Source of the DNA: an uncultured Christensenellaceae bacterium
GTDB taxonomy: Bacteria > Bacillota_A > Clostridia > Christensenellales > UBA3700
Assembly: GCA_944381335.1 (NCBI GenBank)
Contig: CALWKT010000129.1
Span: 1 to 5,144 of the forward strand
Length of the DNA stretch: 5,144 nt
Direction: 5' to 3'
Translations under genes and position numbers: made by a program
Notes under the pieces: model-generated
Told to the model about the DNA's origin: nothing
Databases searched by the model: none
Seen by the model: only the letters and a program-made list of their open reading frames with translations
Part shown: piece by piece, positions 1 through 5,144 of the stretch
Position numbering within the stretch: the first letter of the stretch is position 1
Layout: each line of letters opens with the position of its first letter

Positions 1-761
1 CCGCCATTCCCAAGGAACTCACCATGCAGTATATCACAGAGCACTATGACCGCCCCGCCGGAAAGTACGAGTACATCCTGGGTCTGGACTACGATGAGGT
101 AGAGCCTGTGGCCTATGATCTGGGAGCAATCGGCGAATTGGCGGTGGTGGGCGCCTCCCCGGAGAGGAAACGGCGGGCCGCCGGCTTGCTGCTGGATCTG
201 CTGGCCAGCCGGCACAGCGCCTCCCCCGTGTCCCTCTACATCGTGGACTCCGTGGAGCGCCCCCTGAAGAAGTACAGGGACAGTTCCTGCACGGAGCTGT
301 ATACCATTGATTTTGCGGAAGCGGGCACGGTGATTGACGATCTCTGTCAGGAGATGGAGCGGCGTTACGACATCCTGGTGCGGGAGAGCATGGATGCCCT
401 GGACACCTGCCCCCTGCTGGCGGCGGTGTTCAACAACCGGTCTGTCATGGAATTCATCTCCTCCAACAAGGATCTGCTGGAAAAGTACCGCCGGATCATG
501 AAGCAGGGCAAGTCTCTGAAGATTCTGTTCCTATTCTCCGATCTGGAGGCTGGAAATGTTCCTTTCGGCGCACCGGAGCTGATGAAGAGCATGAAAACGC
601 TGAAAAACGCGATCATCACGGATAACCTGAAGGAAGTTCAGCTTTTCGATCTGCCGCCGGCGGTGGTGCGGGGCAGCAAACAACTGCAGGAAAACGATGC
701 GTTCTGTATGGCAGACGGGACCGTGATGCGAATCAGAATGTGTGAGGGGGTGCCGTCATGA
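1..761 (+). CDS. essC: EssC-type T7SS ATPase, C-terminal part (5' truncated)
   Basis: This is the end of a membrane-anchored FtsK/SpoIIIE-family ATPase that powers type VII secretion and recognises substrates. The frame is open from base 3, so the ATG at 24 is an internal Met; the preceding codons read AIPKELT, like an inter-domain linker. What remains (about 250 residues) matches the third, C-terminal ATPase domain. Counting from the Met at 24, the P-loop position reads GASPERKRR (43-51), without the GxGK[ST] signature. A strand LYIVD follows (71-75), and the Walker-B-like strand reads LLAAVFNN with Asn where Asp is expected. The tail (NNRSVMEF, ILFLFSD, GAPELMKSMK, NAIITDNL) resembles the ends of firmicute EssC proteins. 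Loss of catalytic residues in this domain is common in the family, where it acts in substrate binding and regulation. The stop overlaps the next gene's start. The family call is firm; the upstream two-thirds is outside the window. Confidence 0.85.
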   Translation, partial: AIPKELTMQYITEHYDRPAGKYEYILGLDYDEVEPVAYDLGAIGELAVVGASPERKRRAAGLLLDLLASRHSASPVSLYIVDSVERPLKKYRDSSCTELYTIDFAEAGTVIDDLCQEMERRYDILVRESMDALDTCPLLAAVFNNRSVMEFISSNKDLLEKYRRIMKQGKSLKILFLFSDLEAGNVPFGAPELMKSMKTLKNAIITDNLKEVQLFDLPPAVVRGSKQLQENDAFCMADGTVMRIRMCEGVPS

Positions 762-1075
762 GAGACAATTTGGACGATTTCAGACTGAATACAGGGAACA
801 TGGCCCAAACGGCGGAGCAGTGCAAGACCATGGCCGACAAGATGAGCGCCCTGCGGGCGGAACTGCGGGAGGCGAAGGACTCCCTGCTGTTCACTTGGGC
901 CGGGGAGGGTCGAAACGAGTTTGAAAAGCAGTTCCGCCTGCTGGATCAGCAGTTTTCGGACATTGTGGACGACACATTGAATATGTATGAGGAGATCCTG
1001 GCGAAGGAGGAGGCATACATCCAGGCCGACACCGACGCCGCGAAACAGATGGAGGGTTCGGACACCCGAGTGTAA
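758..1075 (+). CDS. WXG100 family (EsxA-like) T7SS protein
   Basis: A 105-residue, all-helical WXG100 protein, the small exported substrate or partner class of type VII secretion; such proteins form four-helix-bundle dimers. The WxG turn is W47-A48-G49, followed by an FEKQF helix typical of the family. Near the C-terminus Y87-IQA-D91 fits the YxxxD/E export signal. There is no signal peptide and no membrane segment. Its ATG overlaps the essC stop (ATGA), and a purine-rich GAGGGGG at 744-750 lies 7 bases upstream, which suggests translational coupling to essC. C22 lies 25 residues before the Trp; the same spacing is found in the WXG100-like protein at 4832-5131, so the two are probably paralogues. 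Motif, length and position next to essC make the family call strong. Whether it is a core component or an effector-specific partner cannot be told from sequence. Confidence 0.9.
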   Translation: MRDNLDDFRLNTGNMAQTAEQCKTMADKMSALRAELREAKDSLLFTWAGEGRNEFEKQFRLLDQQFSDIVDDTLNMYEEILAKEEAYIQADTDAAKQMEGSDTRV

Positions 1076-1090
1076 GAGGGAGGGAGAGAG

Positions 1091-1516
1091 ATGTCTAGTT
1101 CCAGCATCAGGGCTCAGATCGATCAGGTCAAGAGGAAATTGGAGACCTATGAGGACCGGAAGAAGGCCCTGGAGAAGATCAAAAAGAAGTTGGGGGGCGA
1201 TTTTGACAACAATGTCTCCGCCGCCCAGCGGCACAACAGCAGCCTGACCGCCGCCCTGTATGAGGGCCTGAGCGGGGGGAGCCTCAGGGTGAGCCGCCTA
1301 TGTGGAGAGATCGACGACGAGAAAGAGAAGGCGGTCTGGAACGACAGGAACCTCTCCTCCGCTGATGACAGCATGGAGCGGGAGATCAGCCGCTGCCGGA
1401 CAGAGATCAGCCGGCTGGAGTCGGAACTTTCTTCCCTCCAGGCCCAGTTGCAGGCGGCGCTGGAAGCAGAGGCTCAGGCCCGCCGGGAGGCCCTCGCCTC
1501 CATGCTGGGACTGTAG
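1091..1516 (+). CDS. Small coiled-coil T7SS accessory protein (YwqH/DUF5082-like)
   Basis: A 141-residue, highly charged helical protein with no signal peptide or membrane segment. An N-terminal helix (about 4-35, rich in K/E with heptad-like Leu/Ile) leads to a central break around ALYEGLSGG (55-63). A long C-terminal coiled coil follows (about 92-137, with repeated EI, RLE, LSSLQ and LQAAL units). The length, helix-turn-helix shape and place directly before a large candidate effector match the DUF5082/YwqH proteins that precede LXG toxins in Bacillus, and more generally the small partner proteins needed for LXG export. It has no WxG and no clear C-terminal YxxxD/E. The start is supported by a purine-rich AGGGAG at 1081-1086; the gap from the previous stop is 15 bases. 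Assignment to that exact family is from general resemblance only; 'coiled-coil ESX-like partner' is the safer statement. Confidence 0.7.
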   Translation: MSSSSIRAQIDQVKRKLETYEDRKKALEKIKKKLGGDFDNNVSAAQRHNSSLTAALYEGLSGGSLRVSRLCGEIDDEKEKAVWNDRNLSSADDSMEREISRCRTEISRLESELSSLQAQLQAALEAEAQARREALASMLGL

Positions 1517-1524
1517 AGAGGAGG
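1515..1524 (+). promoter_or_regulatory. Ribosome binding site that fixes the effector start at 1533
   Basis: AGAGAGGAGG lies 8 bases before the ATG at 1533 and overlaps the stop of the preceding gene. The reading frame is open back to 1302, but that extension lies within the preceding coding sequence and yields an Arg/Ser/Trp-rich peptide of out-of-frame character. This site therefore argues strongly for the ATG at 1533 as the true start. Confidence 0.8.
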
Positions 1525-1532
1525 CGCACGAC

Positions 1533-2846
1533 ATGTCGGAAGTTACCATTCAGTACAGCCGTTTGGAGAGCGCCGCGGACAGCGCGGGCCGGCTGGCCAG
1601 AGAACTGTCCTCCTACTCCGGGGAGCTGTCCTCCAAGGTGAAGCAGGCCCTGGCGGCTCTGCCGGGGAGTGACAGCTGCGGTTATATTTCCTCCGCTTCC
1701 ACCCAAGTAGGGAGGAAGATGCAGGACCTTACCAGCCTGTCCAGCCAGTTTTCTACTCTCTCCTCGGACTTGGAGCGGTTTAGTGAAAGAGCAAAAAGTG
1801 CAGATGAGCGCGTGGCAAAGAGCATCAAATCCACCGCCAGCAGCTATGTGGGGGAGCGGAACTGGTTTGAAGCGGCCTGCGACGCGGTATACAATTTCCT
1901 GTTTGTGGACGTGGCCAACAGCAACAGCTTCACCCGCTTCCTCTTCGACTGCGGCAAGTATGCCTGGAACCGGGGGGAGGAACTGGTTTCCAGTGTCTAT
2001 AACTGGTTCAAGCACGGTGACGGCCGGTACGTCTGGAACATTACGATTGCGGTCGTCGGTGCTGCCGCCGCCATAGCTGGAGCGGCTCTTACTGTAATGA
2101 GCGGCGGTATCTTCTTATTTACCGCTGCGGCGGTCCTAGGCGCCGCGATCACCACGGTCAATGCAGCCGTAAAGTTTTACAACAATTGGAAGGCTTTTAA
2201 TGAGGACGACCCGGGTGTGGCCCTCTATTTAGGGAACATTGGGGGGGTGTCAGATGCCATCGAGAAGTATGACCTGGGCGACGCGGAGGACAATGCCGCC
2301 TGGAAAAGCGTGGGAGATGGCGTGGATACCGTTAAGGCGGGCTGCGACATCCTGGGAATCGTCAATGCGGCAGTGAATCTGGGCGCTGTAAAGGACAGCG
2401 CCACAGGTCTGACAAAATCCTATAAGTTTACAAAAAGCAATATTATCAAAAATCTTCGCAGTTCGGTGGGATATGACGCCAAACTTGGAAAGTATACCCT
2501 AAAAGGCTTCATCGGGGACTTTGGGCTGAAGAGTACGGACAAGGTGAAGAACATTGTCTCCCTGAGCAATACGACGAAGGTTTTTATAAATGGGATTATC
2601 TTTACCAATAATGTGATGACCACAATGGAGAAGGGGGACAAGGTGTTTTCCAATCTGAAGGACGGGTTGGATTTCTCTACGCCGGGAACGACGGCCAAAG
2701 AGGTCGCCTCTACTGTAGTGGACATCTATAGTGCCCTTGGAAAATTCAAATTGTTCAAAGGTATCAATCAATTTACAGTCACCCCCTATAAGGCATATGA
2801 GGATTTAGGAGAAATCTATTACCCGGAGTTGGTTGGGGCAACTTGA
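1533..2846 (+). CDS. Candidate T7SS effector: ESX/LXG-like N-terminus, hydrophobic hairpin, unknown C-terminus
   Basis: A 437-residue protein that I read as the polymorphic substrate of this locus. Residues 1-105 are Ser-rich amphipathic helices forming a hairpin, with L43-P44-G45 at the turn where LXG/WXG proteins carry their motif. Residues 106-165 are aromatic-rich (NFLFVDV, YNWFKHGDGRYVWN) and resemble, from memory, a linker seen in clostridial T7SS substrates. Residues 169-213 form a hydrophobic hairpin, two helices broken by S190-G191-G192, with 15 Ala and 5 Gly in residues 171-212. Residues about 215-290 are soluble and acidic. Residues about 290-437 are Lys/Asn/Thr-rich and match no toxin catalytic motif I know. 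There is no signal peptide, as expected for T7SS export. GC falls clearly in the last third. A membrane-active toxin is one possibility; the alternative is that the hairpin is a shared pre-toxin segment and the tail holds an unrecognised activity. The substrate role is inferred from context. Confidence 0.65.
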   Translation: MSEVTIQYSRLESAADSAGRLARELSSYSGELSSKVKQALAALPGSDSCGYISSASTQVGRKMQDLTSLSSQFSTLSSDLERFSERAKSADERVAKSIKSTASSYVGERNWFEAACDAVYNFLFVDVANSNSFTRFLFDCGKYAWNRGEELVSSVYNWFKHGDGRYVWNITIAVVGAAAAIAGAALTVMSGGIFLFTAAAVLGAAITTVNAAVKFYNNWKAFNEDDPGVALYLGNIGGVSDAIEKYDLGDAEDNAAWKSVGDGVDTVKAGCDILGIVNAAVNLGAVKDSATGLTKSYKFTKSNIIKNLRSSVGYDAKLGKYTLKGFIGDFGLKSTDKVKNIVSLSNTTKVFINGIIFTNNVMTTMEKGDKVFSNLKDGLDFSTPGTTAKEVASTVVDIYSALGKFKLFKGINQFTVTPYKAYEDLGEIYYPELVGAT

Positions 2847-2866
2847 ACAGCAGGGTCGCTTGGCGC

Positions 2867-2875
2867 GGAGGTGAT
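2867..2875 (+). promoter_or_regulatory. Near-perfect Shine-Dalgarno overlapping an apparent GTG start
   Basis: GGAGGTGAT is a full complement to the usual bacterial 16S rRNA 3' end, but it contains the GTG (2871) that is the only standard start codon at the head of the downstream frame. A normal 8-base spacing from GGAGG would place initiation at 2880-2882, which reads ATC in frame. The site is clearly a ribosome binding site; which codon it serves is unresolved. Confidence 0.75.
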
Positions 2876-3551
2876 AAAAATCGCTGTATTTCAAGTGGAT
2901 TTTACAGCTAAAAGGCGGATTGAACGGCTGCTCAGAAAAACGCAGTGCCCTGCTTCTCTGAGATGGGTCCGGCGTTTGCTTGCGTACATGATGGTTCTGG
3001 TTCCTGCCGGCTTTCTGATATACGCCTACAGCGGCAGCCGTTTCGTCATGCACCATGATCGGTATGGGACGCTGGGGCAAAAGAATTCCCTGCTGATTGC
3101 AACCGTTGCCGTGGCTGCGTTTGCCCTGCTGTTTTTGCTGTATGCAGTGGTCTGGATCCTTAGTGATAAAAAAGCCAATCGCAACACCAAGTATCGGTTC
3201 GCAGAATCGCTGTTGGCCGAGGATGGCCTGCTGGTGTACTCCTATAAAAACTATATGCAGTCCTTTCCAAAGGACCTGGTGGTCGTCAAGATGAGATTGA
3301 ACCGCGCCATGCGCGTGCGCCGTCATTCCGCGACGGGGGAACTGCTTTTTATCGGCGAGATCAGCAGTGTCTATTATGAGGACTATGAGAACGGCATTAC
3401 CCAGGGGAAAGAAGAGTTTGTGATGCGGGAGTTTTCTCTGTATGAATACTTCACCCCATCCCTTTATGATTTTCTGACCCTTCAGAACATGATTGACTGC
3501 GGAGAGGAGACAAAGACATGTCAGACCAGTTATCATACCAGGAGTTGGTGA
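2871..3551 (+). CDS. Two-helix membrane protein, candidate effector immunity protein
   Basis: An unrecognised protein of up to 226 residues. A basic, cytoplasmic-looking N-terminus (about 1-35, rich in K/R) is followed by TM1 (about 36-53), a short outside loop (about 54-71) and TM2 (about 73-97). A soluble, strand-rich domain of about 125 residues follows (LLVYSY, DLVVVKM, ELLFIGEI, then SLYEYF). That plan is reminiscent of two-TM bacterial proteins with a YcxB/PH-like domain, but I cannot confirm membership. It starts 24 bases after the candidate effector and shares its lower GC, the usual place for an immunity gene; membrane immunity proteins are known for membrane-targeting T7SS toxins. 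The start is uncertain: GTG 2871 lies inside the ribosome binding site, ATC 2880 is ideally placed but non-standard, and GTG 2895 and ATG 2988 (in TM1) are less likely. The last 11 codons overlap the TPR gene. The membrane topology is well supported; the immunity role is inference. Confidence 0.6.
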   Translation: MIKIAVFQVDFTAKRRIERLLRKTQCPASLRWVRRLLAYMMVLVPAGFLIYAYSGSRFVMHHDRYGTLGQKNSLLIATVAVAAFALLFLLYAVVWILSDKKANRNTKYRFAESLLAEDGLLVYSYKNYMQSFPKDLVVVKMRLNRAMRVRRHSATGELLFIGEISSVYYEDYENGITQGKEEFVMREFSLYEYFTPSLYDFLTLQNMIDCGEETKTCQTSYHTRSW

Positions 3552-4813
3552 ACCAGGGCGTTCTGCTCATGCAGGCGGAGAACTACGGAAAGGCGGCGGA
3601 GTTTTTCCAGTCGGCCATCGAGCTGGACCCCTCCGCCAAGGATGGCTACTTCCACCTGGGCAACGCGATGGCAAATCTGGACCGGCTGGACGAGGCGCTG
3701 GACGCCTTTCGCCGGGTGACGGAGATCGACCCGGAGGACGGCGAGGCATACTTTGACATCGGCAACCTCTATCTGCTGAAAAACGACCTGCTGCGGTGCG
3801 TGGAGAACTTCAACACCGCGGAGGAGAGGGGCTTCCGGCGTGTGGAGCTCTATTCCACTCTGGCGGCGGTGTATATGCACCTGGACGAGGGGCAGCAGGC
3901 GGTGCGGACCCTGTCCAAGGCCATCAAGGCCGCCCCCCTCCGGGCGGACCTGCGGCTGGAGAAGGCCAAGGTGTACATCGCCATGAGCCGGTTTGACGAG
4001 GCCCTGGATGCGCTGGAGGAAACAAGAAAACTCTTCCCCGATGCCTTTGAGGTCTACGATCTCCAGACTCAGATCTACAGCGGCATGAAGCGCTATGACA
4101 AGGCGCTGGAGGTCATCTCCGGTGCGGTGGAACGCTATGCGGAGGACGTGGTCCTTCGCTGGATGAAGATCAAGGTTCTGGTGGAGATGGGCCGCGTCGC
4201 CCAGGCAAAGGAGGAAATTGAATTCATCCGGGGGATGGCCGACTACGATACGGTGGCCCGCGAGGTGGCCCTCCAGCAGTCCATCATCTTATCTATGGAA
4301 AACAATCCTCAGGGGGCCGCGGAGGTGCTGGACCAGGCCCTGAGCCAGGGGGGGACAATCAGTGATGAGCAGTTGCGCTTCATGCTGATGAACCTCCAAT
4401 ACGGCCTGAAGCAGTATGAGAAGGCCCTGGAGAACGCGGAAAAGCTGGCGGCTCTGGAGGACGAAAGCCTGTTCTGTGTATCCGGAAAGTACTACGCTGC
4501 CTACATCCGCAAAACTCTGGGGCAGACGGAGGCTGCTAACGATACCTTCCGGAAGTTGGTGGCGGAATTCCGGCGGTTGTCCATCAAAAATCCGACCTTC
4601 TACGAACTATATATGTACCGCCTTCTCTGCCACAAGGAGATCGGAGAATTCGAGAAGGCGCTGCAGTTGGCAGATTATATGGAAGACCTCTTCCCTGACC
4701 GGGCGGACGCTTACGCCTTCCGCTCCCTGATCTACGACGACATGGGCCGCACCGCCGAGGCGGAGGCCGCCCGGGCGGAGGCCAGGAAGCGCAATCCCAA
4801 TCTGAATATATAA
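3518..4813 (+). CDS. TPR-repeat protein of the T7SS locus
   Basis: A 431-residue cytoplasmic solenoid made almost entirely of tetratricopeptide repeats, a fold that binds partner proteins. Clear 34-residue units start near residues 7, 41 and 75, with the usual pattern (G8/A20/P32-like: YGKAAEFFQSAIELDP, DEALDAFRRVTEIDP). Further, more divergent units lie around 109-210 (including FDEALDALEETRKLFP and YDKALEVI), 290-312, 361-394 and 395-428. Residues about 211-285 and 313-360 fit less well and may be degenerate repeats. There is no signal peptide, membrane segment or enzyme domain. The ATG is preceded by GGAGAGGAG at 3501-3509 (8-base spacing) and lies inside the end of the preceding gene. It ends in tandem TAA stops. 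Codon use and GC are high, like the secretion genes and unlike the two genes before it. A role as scaffold or chaperone for substrates is inference from fold and position. Confidence 0.85.
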   Translation: MSDQLSYQELVNQGVLLMQAENYGKAAEFFQSAIELDPSAKDGYFHLGNAMANLDRLDEALDAFRRVTEIDPEDGEAYFDIGNLYLLKNDLLRCVENFNTAEERGFRRVELYSTLAAVYMHLDEGQQAVRTLSKAIKAAPLRADLRLEKAKVYIAMSRFDEALDALEETRKLFPDAFEVYDLQTQIYSGMKRYDKALEVISGAVERYAEDVVLRWMKIKVLVEMGRVAQAKEEIEFIRGMADYDTVAREVALQQSIILSMENNPQGAAEVLDQALSQGGTISDEQLRFMLMNLQYGLKQYEKALENAEKLAALEDESLFCVSGKYYAAYIRKTLGQTEAANDTFRKLVAEFRRLSIKNPTFYELYMYRLLCHKEIGEFEKALQLADYMEDLFPDRADAYAFRSLIYDDMGRTAEAEAARAEARKRNPNLNI

Positions 4814-4831
4814 TAAGAGGAGCGTGATCAC

Positions 4832-5131
4832 ATGGCCAAGACGCTCAAATTCGATGTGGAGAAGTTGCGGGAGACCAAGGCCAAGTGCGAGCAGTTGGCA
4901 GATGAGTTGGTAGAGAGACGGGACGAACTGACTGAGCAACTGGATACTTTGAAAGCGGAATGGCACACCCAGGCGGGGGAGAACTTTTTCGCCACGCAGG
5001 ATACGGACTGGAAGGCCCAGGTGAACTCCTACATTGAGATCACCGGCGCTATCGCCCAACTGCTGGAATGTGCCATCACCCAGTACTCCCAGGTGGAGGA
5101 GGAGGCGGCCGCCCTGCGGCTGAAGGACTGA
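4832..5131 (+). CDS. WXG100-like protein with degenerate motif
   Basis: A 99-residue helical hairpin protein of WXG100 size. The turn reads W44-H45-T46-QAGE, so the Trp is kept but the Gly of WxG is replaced by Thr, with a Gly three residues later. The following helix (ENFF) and the C-terminal Y85-SQV-E89, a YxxxD/E-type export signal, support the family. It aligns without gaps with the WXG100 protein at 758-1075 across the first helix: C19 and C22 each lie 25 residues before the Trp, with LAD/MAD next to them. A second cysteine is C80. There is no signal peptide or membrane segment. GAGGAG at 4817-4822 lies 9 bases before the ATG, and the gap from the TPR gene is 18 bases. It may pair with the other WXG100 protein or start the next substrate module to the right. 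The 13 bases after the stop hold nothing I can identify. Confidence 0.8.
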   Translation: MAKTLKFDVEKLRETKAKCEQLADELVERRDELTEQLDTLKAEWHTQAGENFFATQDTDWKAQVNSYIEITGAIAQLLECAITQYSQVEEEAAALRLKD

Positions 5132-5144
5132 GAACAGGTTATAG

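Noticed and set aside
638..1234. Minus-strand open frame (198 codons) across the WXG100 gene
   Set aside because: It spans the essC end, a clear WXG100 gene and the start of the coiled-coil gene, and its Leu-rich product is typical of antisense GC-rich coding sequence.
1302..1532. 77-residue N-terminal extension of the effector frame
   Set aside because: It overlaps the coiled-coil gene, has Arg/Trp/Ser-rich out-of-frame character, and a strong ribosome site sits just before the ATG at 1533.
1407..2015. Minus-strand open frame (202 codons)
   Set aside because: Its Gly/Pro/Ala-rich translation and position opposite two supported genes mark it as a composition artefact.
2241..2247. Run of seven G in the effector gene as a phase-variation tract
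   Set aside because: Another seven-G run occurs in the TPR gene (4348-4354) and several six-G runs elsewhere, so this looks like ordinary Gly codon use; the frame is intact.
2751..2779. Possible sigma-70 promoter (TTGTTC, 17 bases, TACAGT) before the membrane gene
   Set aside because: The -35 matches only three of six positions and the segment is simply AT-rich coding sequence; not enough to call.
2847..2870. Gap between effector and membrane gene checked for a terminator
   Set aside because: It is only 24 bases, with no stable inverted repeat and no T-tract.
2805..3536. Long minus-strand open frame (243 codons) opposite the membrane protein gene
   Set aside because: It is antisense to a gene with a coherent two-TM profile and a strong ribosome site, its product has no recognisable domain, and every supported gene here is on the plus strand.

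Overview
The window looks like one dense, entirely plus-strand gene cluster from a Gram-positive (Firmicutes) type VII secretion system (T7SSb / ESX-like). The GC-rich coding sequence, strong GAGG-type ribosome binding sites and protein style suggest a gut-type clostridium of the Oscillospiraceae sort (Flavonifractor, Oscillibacter, Lawsonibacter and relatives). That taxonomic guess is inference from composition and protein appearance, not from a marker gene.

Layout: (1) 1-761, the C-terminal end of an EssC-type FtsK/SpoIIIE secretion ATPase, open at the left edge. (2) 758-1075, a WXG100 (EsxA-like) protein whose start overlaps the essC stop as ATGA. (3) 1091-1516, a small helical coiled-coil protein resembling the YwqH/DUF5082 partners of LXG toxins. 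(4) 1533-2846, a 437-residue candidate T7SS substrate with an N-terminal helical ESX/LXG-like domain, an Ala/Gly-rich hydrophobic hairpin and a C-terminal region I do not recognise. (5) 2871-3551, a two-helix membrane protein with a cytoplasmic C-terminal domain, placed where an immunity gene would sit. (6) 3518-4813, a 431-residue TPR-repeat protein. (7) 4832-5131, a second WXG100-like protein with a degenerate motif (WHT instead of WxG).

Gaps between genes are 0 to 24 bases, and the two overlaps are 4 and 34 bases. I found no convincing promoter or terminator inside the window, so the genes are probably one transcript that begins upstream and may continue past the right edge. No stretch over 300 bases lacks a gene. 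No tRNA, rRNA, insertion sequence, CRISPR or repeat array was seen.

Working model (inference): EssC drives export; the two WXG100 proteins and the coiled-coil protein are small substrates or pairing and targeting partners; the 437-residue protein is the effector, possibly membrane-active; the two-helix membrane protein protects the producer; and the TPR protein is a cytoplasmic scaffold or chaperone. Base composition falls sharply in the effector's C-terminal half and stays lower through the putative immunity gene. It returns to GC-rich in the TPR gene, the pattern expected of an exchangeable toxin-immunity cassette within a conserved secretion locus.
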